This document shows, piece by piece, positions 36,697-48,600 of a DNA stretch of 64,000 nucleotides (the stretch's first letter is position 1; every line of letters starts with the position of its first letter). The notes below the pieces were generated by a model. The model did not search any database, was not told the DNA's origin, and was given only the letters and a program-made list of their open reading frames with translations. The stretch is from positions 2,025,501 to 2,089,500 of the forward strand of contig CATNEN010000041.1 of the NCBI GenBank assembly GCA_950097015.1, read 5' to 3'. The DNA comes from Macrostomum hystrix. Lineage: Eukaryota > Platyhelminthes > Macrostomidae. The position numbers and the translations under genes are program-made.

Positions 36697-39600
36697 CTGC
36701 CGATGGTTTAATTAAACTACTCTTTTTAGACACCTGTCATCAACCTCAGAGAACACCTGTCATTAGCATCAGTAAGCACCTGTCATTAGCATCAATAAGC
36801 ACCTGTCATTAGCATCAGTAAGCACCTGTCATTAGCATCAGTAAGCGCCTGTCATTAGCATCAGTAAGCACCTGTCATTAGCATCAGTAAGCACCTGTCC
36901 TACTTTGTGCTCCCGCCGCTCACCTGCCGGATGCTGAGCCCTTCGCCCTCTCCGCTGACCCGCTGAGCATGCTGCATCTCGAAGATGGTGTCCTCGCAGA
37001 AGTTGATGAAGGACTCCAGCTTCTCCTTGTCTCCGCCCTCGTTAATGACGGAGTACAGGAAGGAGCGCTTGGACTCCTTGATCTGCGGCGCCTCCCATTG
37101 GTCGATGTTGCTCTGGGTGACCTCGAAGTAGACCCGCTCGATGCGGCCGCTGGACCCCATGATCTCGATGCGGCCCAGGTAGGGCTCGAAATAGTCCAGC
37201 ATGCACTGCGCCTTGCCGATGAGTCGCTCCAGGCGCGGGTCGTTGGGGATGTGCTCGTGCAGGTTGACCAGCAGCAGCGCCAGGTTGAAGCCGATCTCCT
37301 TGGCGGGATTGTGGAAGCGCTCCGTGAACTCGTTGAAGTCCACCTTGCCGTCCTGGTTGGCGTCCACGCAGTTCATGATGTACTCGATTTCCTCCCTGGG
37401 GTCGGTGGGGATTCGCGTCTTGTTTATTGAAAAGGTGCGGCGGCCCTTACACAAAGACCATCTTTGTGGGGCTGTGGGCCCTCGAGCATCATTTGGATCC
37501 ACAGCCAGTGAGGCTTCTAACCTTCTCATTCTAATGAGCATTCCATGCTCTCATTGTGCCTTGGGACACAGCCTAGGCCAGGGCTTTCTCTCCGCGGCTG
37601 CGCTTGCTTAAAACTAATGCGGCCTCACCGCGGATTCGAGCTCGGGACTTCGGTTCGACAGTCCTAGGGTGTTACAGTTTCATCACTCTCTTGCATTCCC
37701 CTTGGAGGATCCGTGTGCTCGTGTGCTCAGAGGTCAGTTGAATGATGCGTCAGTGCTCATGCCCCTACAACAATTCCTTCTAAGCCCCACACTGCTCAGT
37801 CCCCAGGCTGACGGTACTCACTCTGAGTACATCTTCTGCTGCATCATGGCGTGCCGAAATTCCTTGTGTGAAATCACGCCGTCGCCGTTGATATCGAAAG
37901 CCTGCGGATTTCAGTCGGCAGCGGGCGGTGTGAGCAGGGCGGCTGTTTGAGCTCAGGAATCATTCGGGAGATTATCCCAGACTTACCAAAAAGGCTTCGG
38001 AGGAAGTGACGTCCTTCATCTTGAGAAAGATTTCGAAAAACTTCAGGATCATCTGCAAATGCGATTGTTTGTTGGATAAAATAATTGAAACTGCAATGAG
38101 AATGTCCTATCGCACTACTGAAGACTTGCAAATAAGTAGCACCTCACCTCAACATTGGCGGAGGACTCGATGAGAGTCTCCACCATCTGCTTGCCAATGG
38201 GTCCGCCGACCACATTGCCCTCCAGCATGGACAGCAGCATGACCATCATCTCCTTCTTGAGCTTCATGAACTCGCGCATCAGCTCCAGCTGCTCCGGCTG
38301 CTTGGACAGCTTGTCCTGCATGTGGGCGAAGATGTAGAAGAAGCCCCCGATGGCGTCCCACAGCCGGCTGTGCGCCAGGGCCAGCTGGTTGCCGACGCAC
38401 GGGCCCTGAATGTACTCGGTGAGGCTGCAGAAGATCTGCTTGCCCACCTTGATGCCGGTGACGAAGTTGAGCTTGCCGGCGGTCTCGATGTTGTCCTTGC
38501 CCGAGTAGTGCCAGTAGAAGTCCATCATGGAGTCCTGGGGGCCGGTGGGTTGAGAAGCGAGACGATGGGCATGGAGAGGCAGCAAGCGCTTCCCAAATGA
38601 ATCCCCGAGTTATCCCAATTTCCCGAGTCCCGGGCGCACCTGCAGGCGCAGCAGGTAGTCCACGGTGCAGATGATGAGGTTCACGGTGGTGGTGTTGCCG
38701 GCTTGGGTTCTCAGGTAGTCCTGGAAGGCCAGGTTGTGGCCCTCGCATAGCAGCTGCAGGAAGCGGAAGATTTTGCAGGTGAAGTCGGCGTCCTGGAGCG
38801 TCACGACGGACTCGATGGGCACGCCCAGGTCCTGTGCCTTCTTGTAGCGCTCGAAGGCGTCCAGGTCGAGCACCGTGCACTGCTGCATGAGGCCGGCCAG
38901 GCTCGTGAAGAAGCCGACCTCCTTCTTGTCCTTCAGGTGGCAGAGCATCTTGCGCTGAACATCCACGTTGCCGCCAAGGAGGATGGCGATGCCCAGGTCG
39001 ATGGTGGCGCGGACCACCTCCGTGTCCTCGCCATTAGAGGCCGCGATGTTCAGCAGAACCATTTCGGCTGCACCGCGGTCAGCGAGACGAGCCTGTTCGA
39101 AGTGGATTCAGGGTGACTTCAGTGTGACTTCATGGTGACTTCAGGGTGACTTCAGTGGGATATCGGGGTGACTTCAGGGTGACTTCAGGGTGCTATCAGC
39201 GAGTGGTCAAACGTTTTCGAGGCTCAGGTCGAAGTTCGAAGGTAACCATCAAGGGAAGCAATGCCCATCCTATCAGAAGAAGATGACTCGTCATCTTATT
39301 AGTCTGAAGGCGCACCTGCTCAGACAGCAGCTGCTGCTTCTGCATCTCCTGTTCTTCGAATGAGGCGCCCTCGCCGTTGTCCTCGCCTTCGCCATCTTCA
39401 TCGTCGTCATCCTCGCCGGAGCAGCTCATGCCCATGATGTTGGCGTAGGCGATGTACAGCGGGTCGTCTCCGGCCTGGTCGCTGGCTGAGCGGCAGAGGC
39501 CTGTGATGAGCTGCTTCAGGCCGTCCGTGCCGGAGATGGTCGGCTCCTCCTCGCCTTCGCCAGTTCCGGGCGCGGCCGAATAGCTGGTGATGTCCTCGAT

Positions 39601-42600
39601 CAGCTTCACCACGGGCGGTTCCTCGTAGGCGAGCCACTGGCGCTTGTAGGACTTCAGAAACAGGTTGATGACGCGGTGGCGCGGCAGGGCGTGCAGCGGC
39701 ACCATGCGGAAGCAGGCCATGACGGCTCGCTTCCTCTGCGAGGTCACCAGCTTCTTCCAGACTCCCTTGTGCGTCTGCGGCGGGTGGTCCACCATGTACA
39801 GGCCGTGCAGCACCCTGGCCATCTTGAAAACCTTCAGCACGAGGTGGTCGCGGCTGACCCGTTCGACTAAAGCGGCCATGCGGCTCTTGTCGCCCATGTT
39901 CTGGTAGAGAATTTTCTGCCAGCGCTGCTGCGGCGAGCTGGCTTGCTGCAGTTGGAGGAGGGGATGGGCTGGGCTTTGGTAGTGCTAATTAACAGTAATG
40001 CTGTATGGCGGGTGCCGAGCAATTTGATTGGCTTGCGGGTGTCAAATTTTTACTAGAGGGCGATGAGCGTTTTGATTGGCTGGCAGATTTCAGATTTTCA
40101 TGTGAGGATGAGGAGCGCTCTGATTGGCTGGCAGATTTCAGATTTTCATGTGAGGGTGAGGAGCGCTCTGATTGGCTGAGACCAGCAGCAGAGAACTTAC
40201 GTCGTTGATATTTTCGAACTCTGCTTTCAGGTACTCGTAGACCTCGTCCTCCAGCTCTTTCTGGAACGGCAGAAGGTTGGTTCATCGTTATCGGCAGCTG
40301 AGGTGTGTGGTGAATGGTTAGAGCTGGAGACAAGTTATTTCAAACTATGTGACCCAACTTCAAACATAGTGAGAAACAGTGATATAAGGAATGCCGCCAT
40401 GCAGCTGCATTCATTCTTCCCTTCTGGGTTTGGCCTTCAGGGCAGAGAAATCCCAGTCCCATTGGGAAGGGGGAAGTGTGCTCGCAGGGTCTGTTTAGAG
40501 GTTCTCGAGTCGGTTGAGCAGTTTTGAGTGCGAATGACAGCAGACGTTAAGATATGAGATGGTTAGGTGCTGTTATAATGGAGAACATAAGGGTAAAATG
40601 TTAATCTGAATCATGTTAAAGTGTATTAAACAGCCTAGCTAGACAACATAATTCTGTGGATTAATATTTGAACACTAGAAGCCGAAATGCTTAGCTTAAA
40701 AATAATACAACAAAATTTGCCAGTCGTGTTACTAAATAAATGTTTTTTTGCAGAAAACTAAATGGACTAACAAAGTAATCAACTAATAGCGTTATAAGGT
40801 GAAAAAAACAGGCACCGACTGCTGTTTGAATGTGATTAAAATAAACGTGTTTAATACAAAACTTGCGAAATTGTGAAGCAGATTAATTAGTGAACTGCGC
40901 AGGTAAGTGGCTGAGAGTTGGGCAAGTGTGGGTGTCAATTATCTGATTATTAATTATGAGTCGCCTTTGCGCTGTGAGCAGCTTGTGTACCTGTGCATGG
41001 GTGTCACTCCAAATGGCCTCCTCCTTCAAGGCATAGGACTGCAATCGGATATTGTGTTGCGTTTTGCTTTTGCTTGCTCGAATCTTAACAAAAGTATTTT
41101 GCCACTAAAAGCTTATCTAGGAATCAGAAAAGCACAGAAAATGTATCACAAAAAATGATGAAAAACAAGAAGAAAGGGACGAGAAAAGACGCCACTCACG
41201 GCTGCCAACTTCTTCTTCGTCTTCTGCACCAGCTCCTGTTCTCGGCCGCCAAGTGTGCTCAGGCCTGCAGTTCGGAATGAGGAGTTTATTGTTTCGTCTG
41301 CACATCGGTCAAGAGGGCAGGTATTCTTTTTAATAGCAGATCTCTGATTGGCTCATCCAGGGGGGCTGACACTCCATTCCCTATCAGATCTCTGATTGGC
41401 TCATCCAGGGGGACTGACACTCCATTCCCTATCAGATCTCTGATTGGCTCATCCAGGGGGACTGACACTCCATTCCCTATCAGATCTCTGATTGGCTCAT
41501 CCAGGGGGACTGACACTCCATTCCCTATCAGATCTCTGATTGGCTCATCCAGGGGGGACTGACACTCCATTCCCTATCAGATCTCTGATTGGCTCATCCA
41601 GGGGGACTGACACTCCATTCCCTAACAGATCTCTGATTGGCTCATCCAGAGGCACTGGCACTCCATTCCCTAATAGATCTCTGATTGGCTCATCCATAGG
41701 GACTGAAACTCCATTCCCTAACAGATCTCTGATTGGCTCATCCAGAGGGACTGACACTCCATTCCCTAATAGATCTCTGATTGGCTCATCCAGAGGGACT
41801 GGCACTCCATTCCCTAACAGATCTCTGATTGGCTCATCCAGAGGGACTGGCACTCCATTCCCTAATAAATCTCTGATTGACTGGTCAAAGCAATTGAATG
41901 TAGTAAGCCAGATCTCACCAATAGGCAGCAGTCGTTTCATGCAGGCGACGCCCAGCGAGTTGTTGAGGTTTTCCATTTTGTTCTTTTTGCCCTTCTTACT
42001 GGCCGCCCGGTTCTGCTCCTGCTCGGACTCGGACTTCATCTTGGAGGCGTTTGGCGATTCTGTGTCACTCATGATGAGGGCCAGCGGGTTGATCTCGTTC
42101 TGGGACACAAAGCTGTGCTCCTCGCGCTTCATATACTGCGATTGGGGAGCATGTGGTGGTCAGACATGTCACGGATTTTTCAAGGAAATTCCATGGAAAT
42201 ACCGCCTTTAATTCAGTGCAGTCACAAGTTACAAGAATTATCTAAGTTTATCAATAAAATGGCTGGGCAGGAAAAACGACCAGAAGGTCGCAGAAACTCA
42301 CGTGCGACCGGGCCCACACGAAGAAGGTGTCGGCCACAGCGTGGCACAGCCGCTCTGGAATCAGTGATGGCGACTTCAGCCAGGTGGTCCGGTGAATGTC
42401 GATAAAGCGAATCAGCAGCGGGTAGAAGGCGAACATGTTGCGCACGACCTTCTGCACCTTCGCGGACAGTTCCTCCTCCAGGTCCGTGGGATCCGACACG
42501 TTCCGCTTGTCGATGAAGAACTGCACCTCGGCCTCCTCCATCTTGAGCACCTCGTCGCGAAGTGTCTCGGCCACGGGCAGGAAGTACTGCTGCAGCATAT

Positions 42601-45600
42601 CGTCGGTCGCATTCTCCACAATGTTCCTGGTCCGCATGGCGATTCTCGTCATCCACGGAGCGTCCTCCACCTCCATGTTGTTCTTGATGAGGTTCAGCAC
42701 GCTGCCCAGCACATTGTTCATGAGGCTAGAGGTGACCTCGGTGACCTGGCCCTCGCCGCCGCCCCTCTTGTTGTCCGGCCCCCGCTTCCACCAGTAGGGC
42801 AGGTAGCTGCACAGCATTGGCAGCGTGAGCTCGATCACGTGAGGCGCCTCGGAATAGTTGCCGCCTGTCTCTGCCAGCTTGGCGATCTCGCTGACAATGC
42901 TCTGGAGGTTCGGCAGGGTCGTCACAATGTCTGTCATCACTTCGCGGATGTCCAGCGAGAAATTCTCCAAACTGTCCTCGGATATGTTAAACAGGATTGA
43001 GGTCTTGTTGCTCTTGTTGAATTTCGGCTCCAAGAACGCCACCGGGAAGGTGTTGGCGAAGGCAGCCACGCATTCGCCGACTAGAGGGCGGTGTCTTGAA
43101 TGAGTTTTCATTGGTCGGAATCAGATTCGGTTCTGATTGGTCAAAAGTTAAATTCTGACTAGTTCTACTAGTGGTCCTTAGACTCTGATTGGTCCAGACC
43201 TAGGAAGGATTCTGATTGGTCCAGACTTAGGAAGGATTCTGATTGGTCTATATTTATTATTGCGAGTAGTCCAAACATAGTTGGCCTGGATTTAAGAAAG
43301 AATCTGATTGGTCCAAAGTGAAAAAGAATTCTAATTGTTTTTCCGGACCAAGATTCTGATTGGTCCGGACCTTAGAATGGTTCTGGAACAGGGGGATGGC
43401 ATTGTTAGAAGCGACTGACCTATCGAGCTCGCTGGACAAATAGTCTCTCTTCACATCTGAGAAGTTGAAGCAGCCGATATTGTAGAGGCCGCTGAGAATC
43501 TTATAGCAGAACAGCTGAATGTCTCCCACTGTAATTATCAAATAGAGGTAATGAAAGCTTAGCACTTTTAACCTTGGAAAATGTAACTCGCCATCAATGT
43601 TATTGAGCATTAAGGTTGCAGCTGATAGCGAAGTTATTATTAAAAGGTGGTTAGCAATTAAAGAAAGTCCCATTTAGTGGGACAACACAATAGAAATCAG
43701 ACACAAAAACTATAAAATATCAGCGGTGCTAACTTGTTAATCAAATTCAACGGATTTAAAAAATCAGTAAGACTTTTGCACAATATTTGAATAAAACATA
43801 ATTGTTTAAATAAAACGATTCAGCACAAACTACGCTCGTGGCTTACTTTAAAAGAATGGTTACGCTCGATTCGTTCTTCGTTGAAATTAAATTTTGGTAC
43901 AAAATGGAAAATTAAAAGCCAGAAATCACGCTGCAGTGCTAGATATGTACCTGAGTGCGCGTCACCGGCCCTGCTTCTGGAGCCTGAAGGTGCAGATTTA
44001 GCGATGTCTGCTTTTCCAGGAAAATTCATGCACTTTTAAACAATATACTGGGCATTCAGCTTGGCGTCACTCTTAGAATGCAAGCTAGAATGCGTGATTC
44101 TTGGAATACAATGTGTGATTCTTAGAATAGATTCATAGATGCGTGATTCTTAGAATGCATTCATAGATGCCTGATTCTGAGAATAGTTTCATAGATGCCT
44201 GATTCTGAGAATAGTTTCATAGATGCCTGATTCTGAGAATAGTTTCATAGATGCCTGATTCTGAGAATAGATTCATAGATACCTGATTCTTAGAATAGAT
44301 TCATAGATGCGTGATTCTTAGAATGCATTCATAGATGCCCGATTCTGAGAATAGTTTCATAGATGCCTGATTCTGAGAATAGTTTCATAGATGCCTGATT
44401 CTTGGAATACAATGCGTGATTCTTAGAATAGAATGTGTGATTCTAAGAATAGAATGTGTGATTCTAAGAATAGACTTTTCGATGCGTGATTCCAAACGTG
44501 CAAAAACGTAGCGGTTCGCGCAAAATTTGAAGTCCCAGAATGCTCACCCAGCAGCTGCTCTCCACACTGGTTCTGATGCACGTGCTCAAAGAAGGTCTTG
44601 AGCACAGGCACCAAGGCCATGTAGATGTAGTTGAGGCTCGTGGCGCCCCGCTGCAGGGTGCCCTTGATGTGCGAGAATTTGCCCTTCTTGACGTGGCTGA
44701 CCAGCTGCATGAGGTCGTCAGCGCAGTTGCTGAAGAACGGCAGGATGTAGGCCCTGGCAATCTCCGGGCTGTTCTTGATGATGGCGCGGATGTCCAGGGA
44801 CTGCACCACACCCTCCAGGCAGCGGACGCAGGTGCCGACGTCGTGGCCGAAGGCCTGAATGTTGGAGCGCAGCAGCAGGAAGAGCTTGGAGAATAGGATG
44901 CAGGTGTTCTCCTTCTCCTTGGTGGAGGTCTGCTCAACGAAGTAGCGCTTGTTGCTCTGGAAGTACTTCTCAATTAGCGGCAGCACCACCTTGCCGAAGA
45001 ACTTGATCTCCTGCGAGGCCTGGGTGTAGTTGTTGGTCCTGGTGAACTTCTCGCCGTTCTGCAGGTTGGTGATGGACATGTAGGCTCGCTCCACATAGTG
45101 CAGCAGCTTCGTGAGCAGCAGGTAGGCGAAGCGGTTCTCCACTGACTGCACCGCCGGGTTCTCGCTCTCGGTGCGGTGGAGCGCCTTCTGGTCCGGCGGC
45201 GGCTGCAGGATGATGCCCTGCACCTGCAGGTACTTCAGCAGCTCCTGAGCCATCTGGATGTTGCGCTGCTTCTCGTCTGAGGTCAGCAGGTCGTAGTGGA
45301 TGAGGCCGGGCACCAGGTTGAAGCCGATGGCAGCGTAGCGCTCCTCCTTCTTGCGCAACTCGTTGAAGTGCGCGAACTGGGAGAGACGGTCGCAGGCTAC
45401 CAGAGCGTCGCCGCGCAGCGTGATGTTCCTGAGGTCCAGCGGCGCCGGGTTGTAGCCGTGCGGCGACTCCAGCGGCTTCATGCCGCTCCGCCGCTCCGCG
45501 CTGCCGGCCTGGGACTTGTCCTCGTAAGAGATCTTCCAGTTCAGGGCCACGCTGGCCAGCAGGATCTGCTCAACTGAGTAGCGCAGCTGCTTCTGCTCCT

Positions 45601-48600
45601 TCTCCGGCAGCATGTGGTACGGCTTCAGGTTGGGCTGCGTCTTGTTCATGTCATCGTACACCGCATCGTATTTCCAACCCTGGGCAGTACAGCGATGCAG
45701 TTGGATTGGTCAGAGCCAGCAACCAATCAATGAACTCCGCTGTGCTCCACCCAATGCCCACTCTGTCTCTTCTGTCTCCTACCCCTTGTGTCTCCTACCC
45801 CTTCTGTCTCCTACCCCTTGTGTCTCCTACCCCTTCTGTCTCCTACCCCTTGTGTCTCCTACCCCTTCTGTCTCCTACCCCTTGTGTCTCCTACCCCTTC
45901 TGTCTCCCTTACCCCCTTCCGCCCCCTACCCCTCCTAATCGGTAGCGCTGTCAGGCTGCTCACCTGTTCGATCTGCTCCATGGCCCAGCTGTCGTGCCAG
46001 TGCTCCACAAAGTGGTTGACCACCCCGGCCAGGTTCTGCGGCACCTTCTGGCCGCGGACCTCGTTGTAGCCGGACTCCGGGTCGGCCTGGGAGGTGAGGT
46101 GGTTGCGCACGCCGGTGGGGCAGGTGTAGTCGGGCGGGAGGGCACAGGCGATGGAGGACAGGCAGGGCAGCGCCTGGCTGAATAGGTCGGCGTCGTAGGT
46201 CTTGTCGGACAGGGCGTCGAAGATCTCGCTGAACAGCGTCATGGTGAGCGCCTTCTCCTGCTCGGTGGCCACGCGGCGGCCGCCCCGCACTGACGAGCTG
46301 TAGTAGTAGCCGAACTTCTTGTAGTGCACCGTCAGCATGCGCAGCGGCACGACGGACTGCACCGTGAGGTTCCGGATGTCCTGTACGATCTTGTCCAGCA
46401 GTTTGGTGAAGATGTGCGGGTTCAGCTGGTTGGTGATGGCCACCAGGAACTCGCTGATGGTGTCTCGCTGGTTCTTGGTCAGTGTGCTGGTCTTGCTGAG
46501 CTTGTAGGCAGTCGACAGGGTGACGTAGAGCAGGCTGTCATCGACGTCGGTGCAGCTGAAGAAGTTGGCGTGCCGGGTGAGCAGCGGCAGCACAGAGTTG
46601 CAGATGTAGCGGTTGATGGCCAGCGCCAGGTCGCTCTCGGCCAGGCCGGGGACATTCATGGTGGTGGCATCCCGCATGTCGGGCAGGAAACAGTTCTTCA
46701 TCAGCCGGAAGAACGTCTGCGTGTCGTCCGTGCCATAGATTCGCTCCAGGAACAGCACCACGGAGGCCTTGTGCTCCGGCAGCAGGCCGGGCGGCAGGCC
46801 GGTCTCGTCCTTGTACTCCTCCTCGCCGTCCTCATTGACCTGGATAATGGTATAATAATAGTATTGTAATGCTAAGATAAGTTATCGTATTCAGCAGAGC
46901 ACTAGACATGCAGCCAGCGAGTGGGAATTCTGCCCATTCCTCAGAATCCTAAGCACGCGCTCACACAGGAGTGTACACTTCACTGTGCCCTGGAGGTTGG
47001 CCCTCAAGAGCGGAAGTTGCACGAAGAGCCACCAAGCGTTCTCTCCGCTGCTGTGCCCCAAATAAATGTGGCCCCGTCGCGGAATCGAGCTCAGGGACTT
47101 TAGCGCGAGAGGAAAACGCATTAGACCGCTCTGCCACTCACCACCCCTGCGTTGACCTGTATGGGTCATGGGTCATCCCATCTGAGACTCCCAGCCCAGA
47201 CATCCAAATTCAGCGGCTCCAACCCACCTGGAAGTTGACTTTCACGGGCTGCAGGATGAACCTTAAACTGAGGACGCCTTCCAGGTCGGCCATGGACACC
47301 AGGGACTTCAGGATGGCCCGCATTCGCAGCGAGTCGCTCCTGGTCGTGTTCGGGTCAGGGGCGCATCGGCCAAGCAGGTCCACCAGCACAGCGTAGAATG
47401 TCAGCACCGCGCCGCCCATGTCGATGTAATCTTCGTCATCGTCCGCCGGCAGTCTGGACAGGTCGTAGTCCGCCTCCGGCACCACCATCTTCCCCAGGAT
47501 CTTCTCCTCTGACTCGGCGATCACCTTCGCCAGGATGTCGTCCTCGGCGCGGTAGAGCGCGATGTGAATCGACATGGCGATGCCATCTTGGATGGCCTTC
47601 AGGAGGCCGCCACCGCTGCCGCTGCCGCCGCCGCTGCTGCCACCGCGCAGGGCGGGTCCGAGGCACTCAGGCCTTCGAATCAGCAGACGGACCACCAGGC
47701 TGGCGTTCTCCTCCACCGTCTCGCCGTTGACCCAGACGGTGAAGCGAAGGAAGTCGAGAAAGCGCTCGCCCTCGACCGGGTCCCAGCCGACATCCGGGTA
47801 GCCAAAGGCCAGCAGCTCCGTGTTGGACTGGACGCCGCAGCGGGACAGGTAGCTTGCGATCCGCTCGAGCTGAGCCTCCTTCAGTGCTAGCGCCAGCTCA
47901 TTATTGTCCATGAAGGAGGAGTAGGCCACGTCCAGCGGGCAGGAGCCACGAAGGCTGGCCTTGGTGAGCAGCATGCTGCCGTTCTCCACCATGAAGCCGA
48001 GGTGCTCGAACACGGCCCGCTGGTTCTGCACTCCGGTGCGGCAGAAATAGCACAGGAAGCGGCAGCACATCACGATCATGTTCTCAGATGAGCAGCCCTC
48101 CTCAGCGGCCGCGGACGTTGTGACCTCCATGGCCAGCCTCGACTTGTTCAGCGTGTGCACCATCAGCTGCATGACGGTCTCGTGCACGCTGAGGCACCGA
48201 ATGAGGTCCGGGTGCTGGAAGAACACGGTGTTGTTCATGATGTCCCAGAGACTGGCCTTCAGCATCTCCTCCTCGGCTGGGGACACCTGGACTCCGATGA
48301 GGCAGCGCACCTTCCCTAGCGCCAGCAGCAGCTTGCTGATGTCAGCCCGGGAGCTGGAGTTGATGACGTACGCGCGGTTCAAGGCGGCCACGATCTCTCC
48401 CAGGGCGTTGTACTGCCGGTGCAGCAGGCTGAACATCTCGCGCAGGAGCAGAAGGTTCTCAATGGCCTCAGAGTTGGCCCATTTGATGATGGTCTGGCAT
48501 ATCAGCTCCTGCAGATTCTGCGGACCCGAGGGTGCGTCGGCCGCGCCCGACAAGTCCTGCGCCTGCCCCCGGCCCATCTTGCTGAGCAGCAGGCTGAGCA

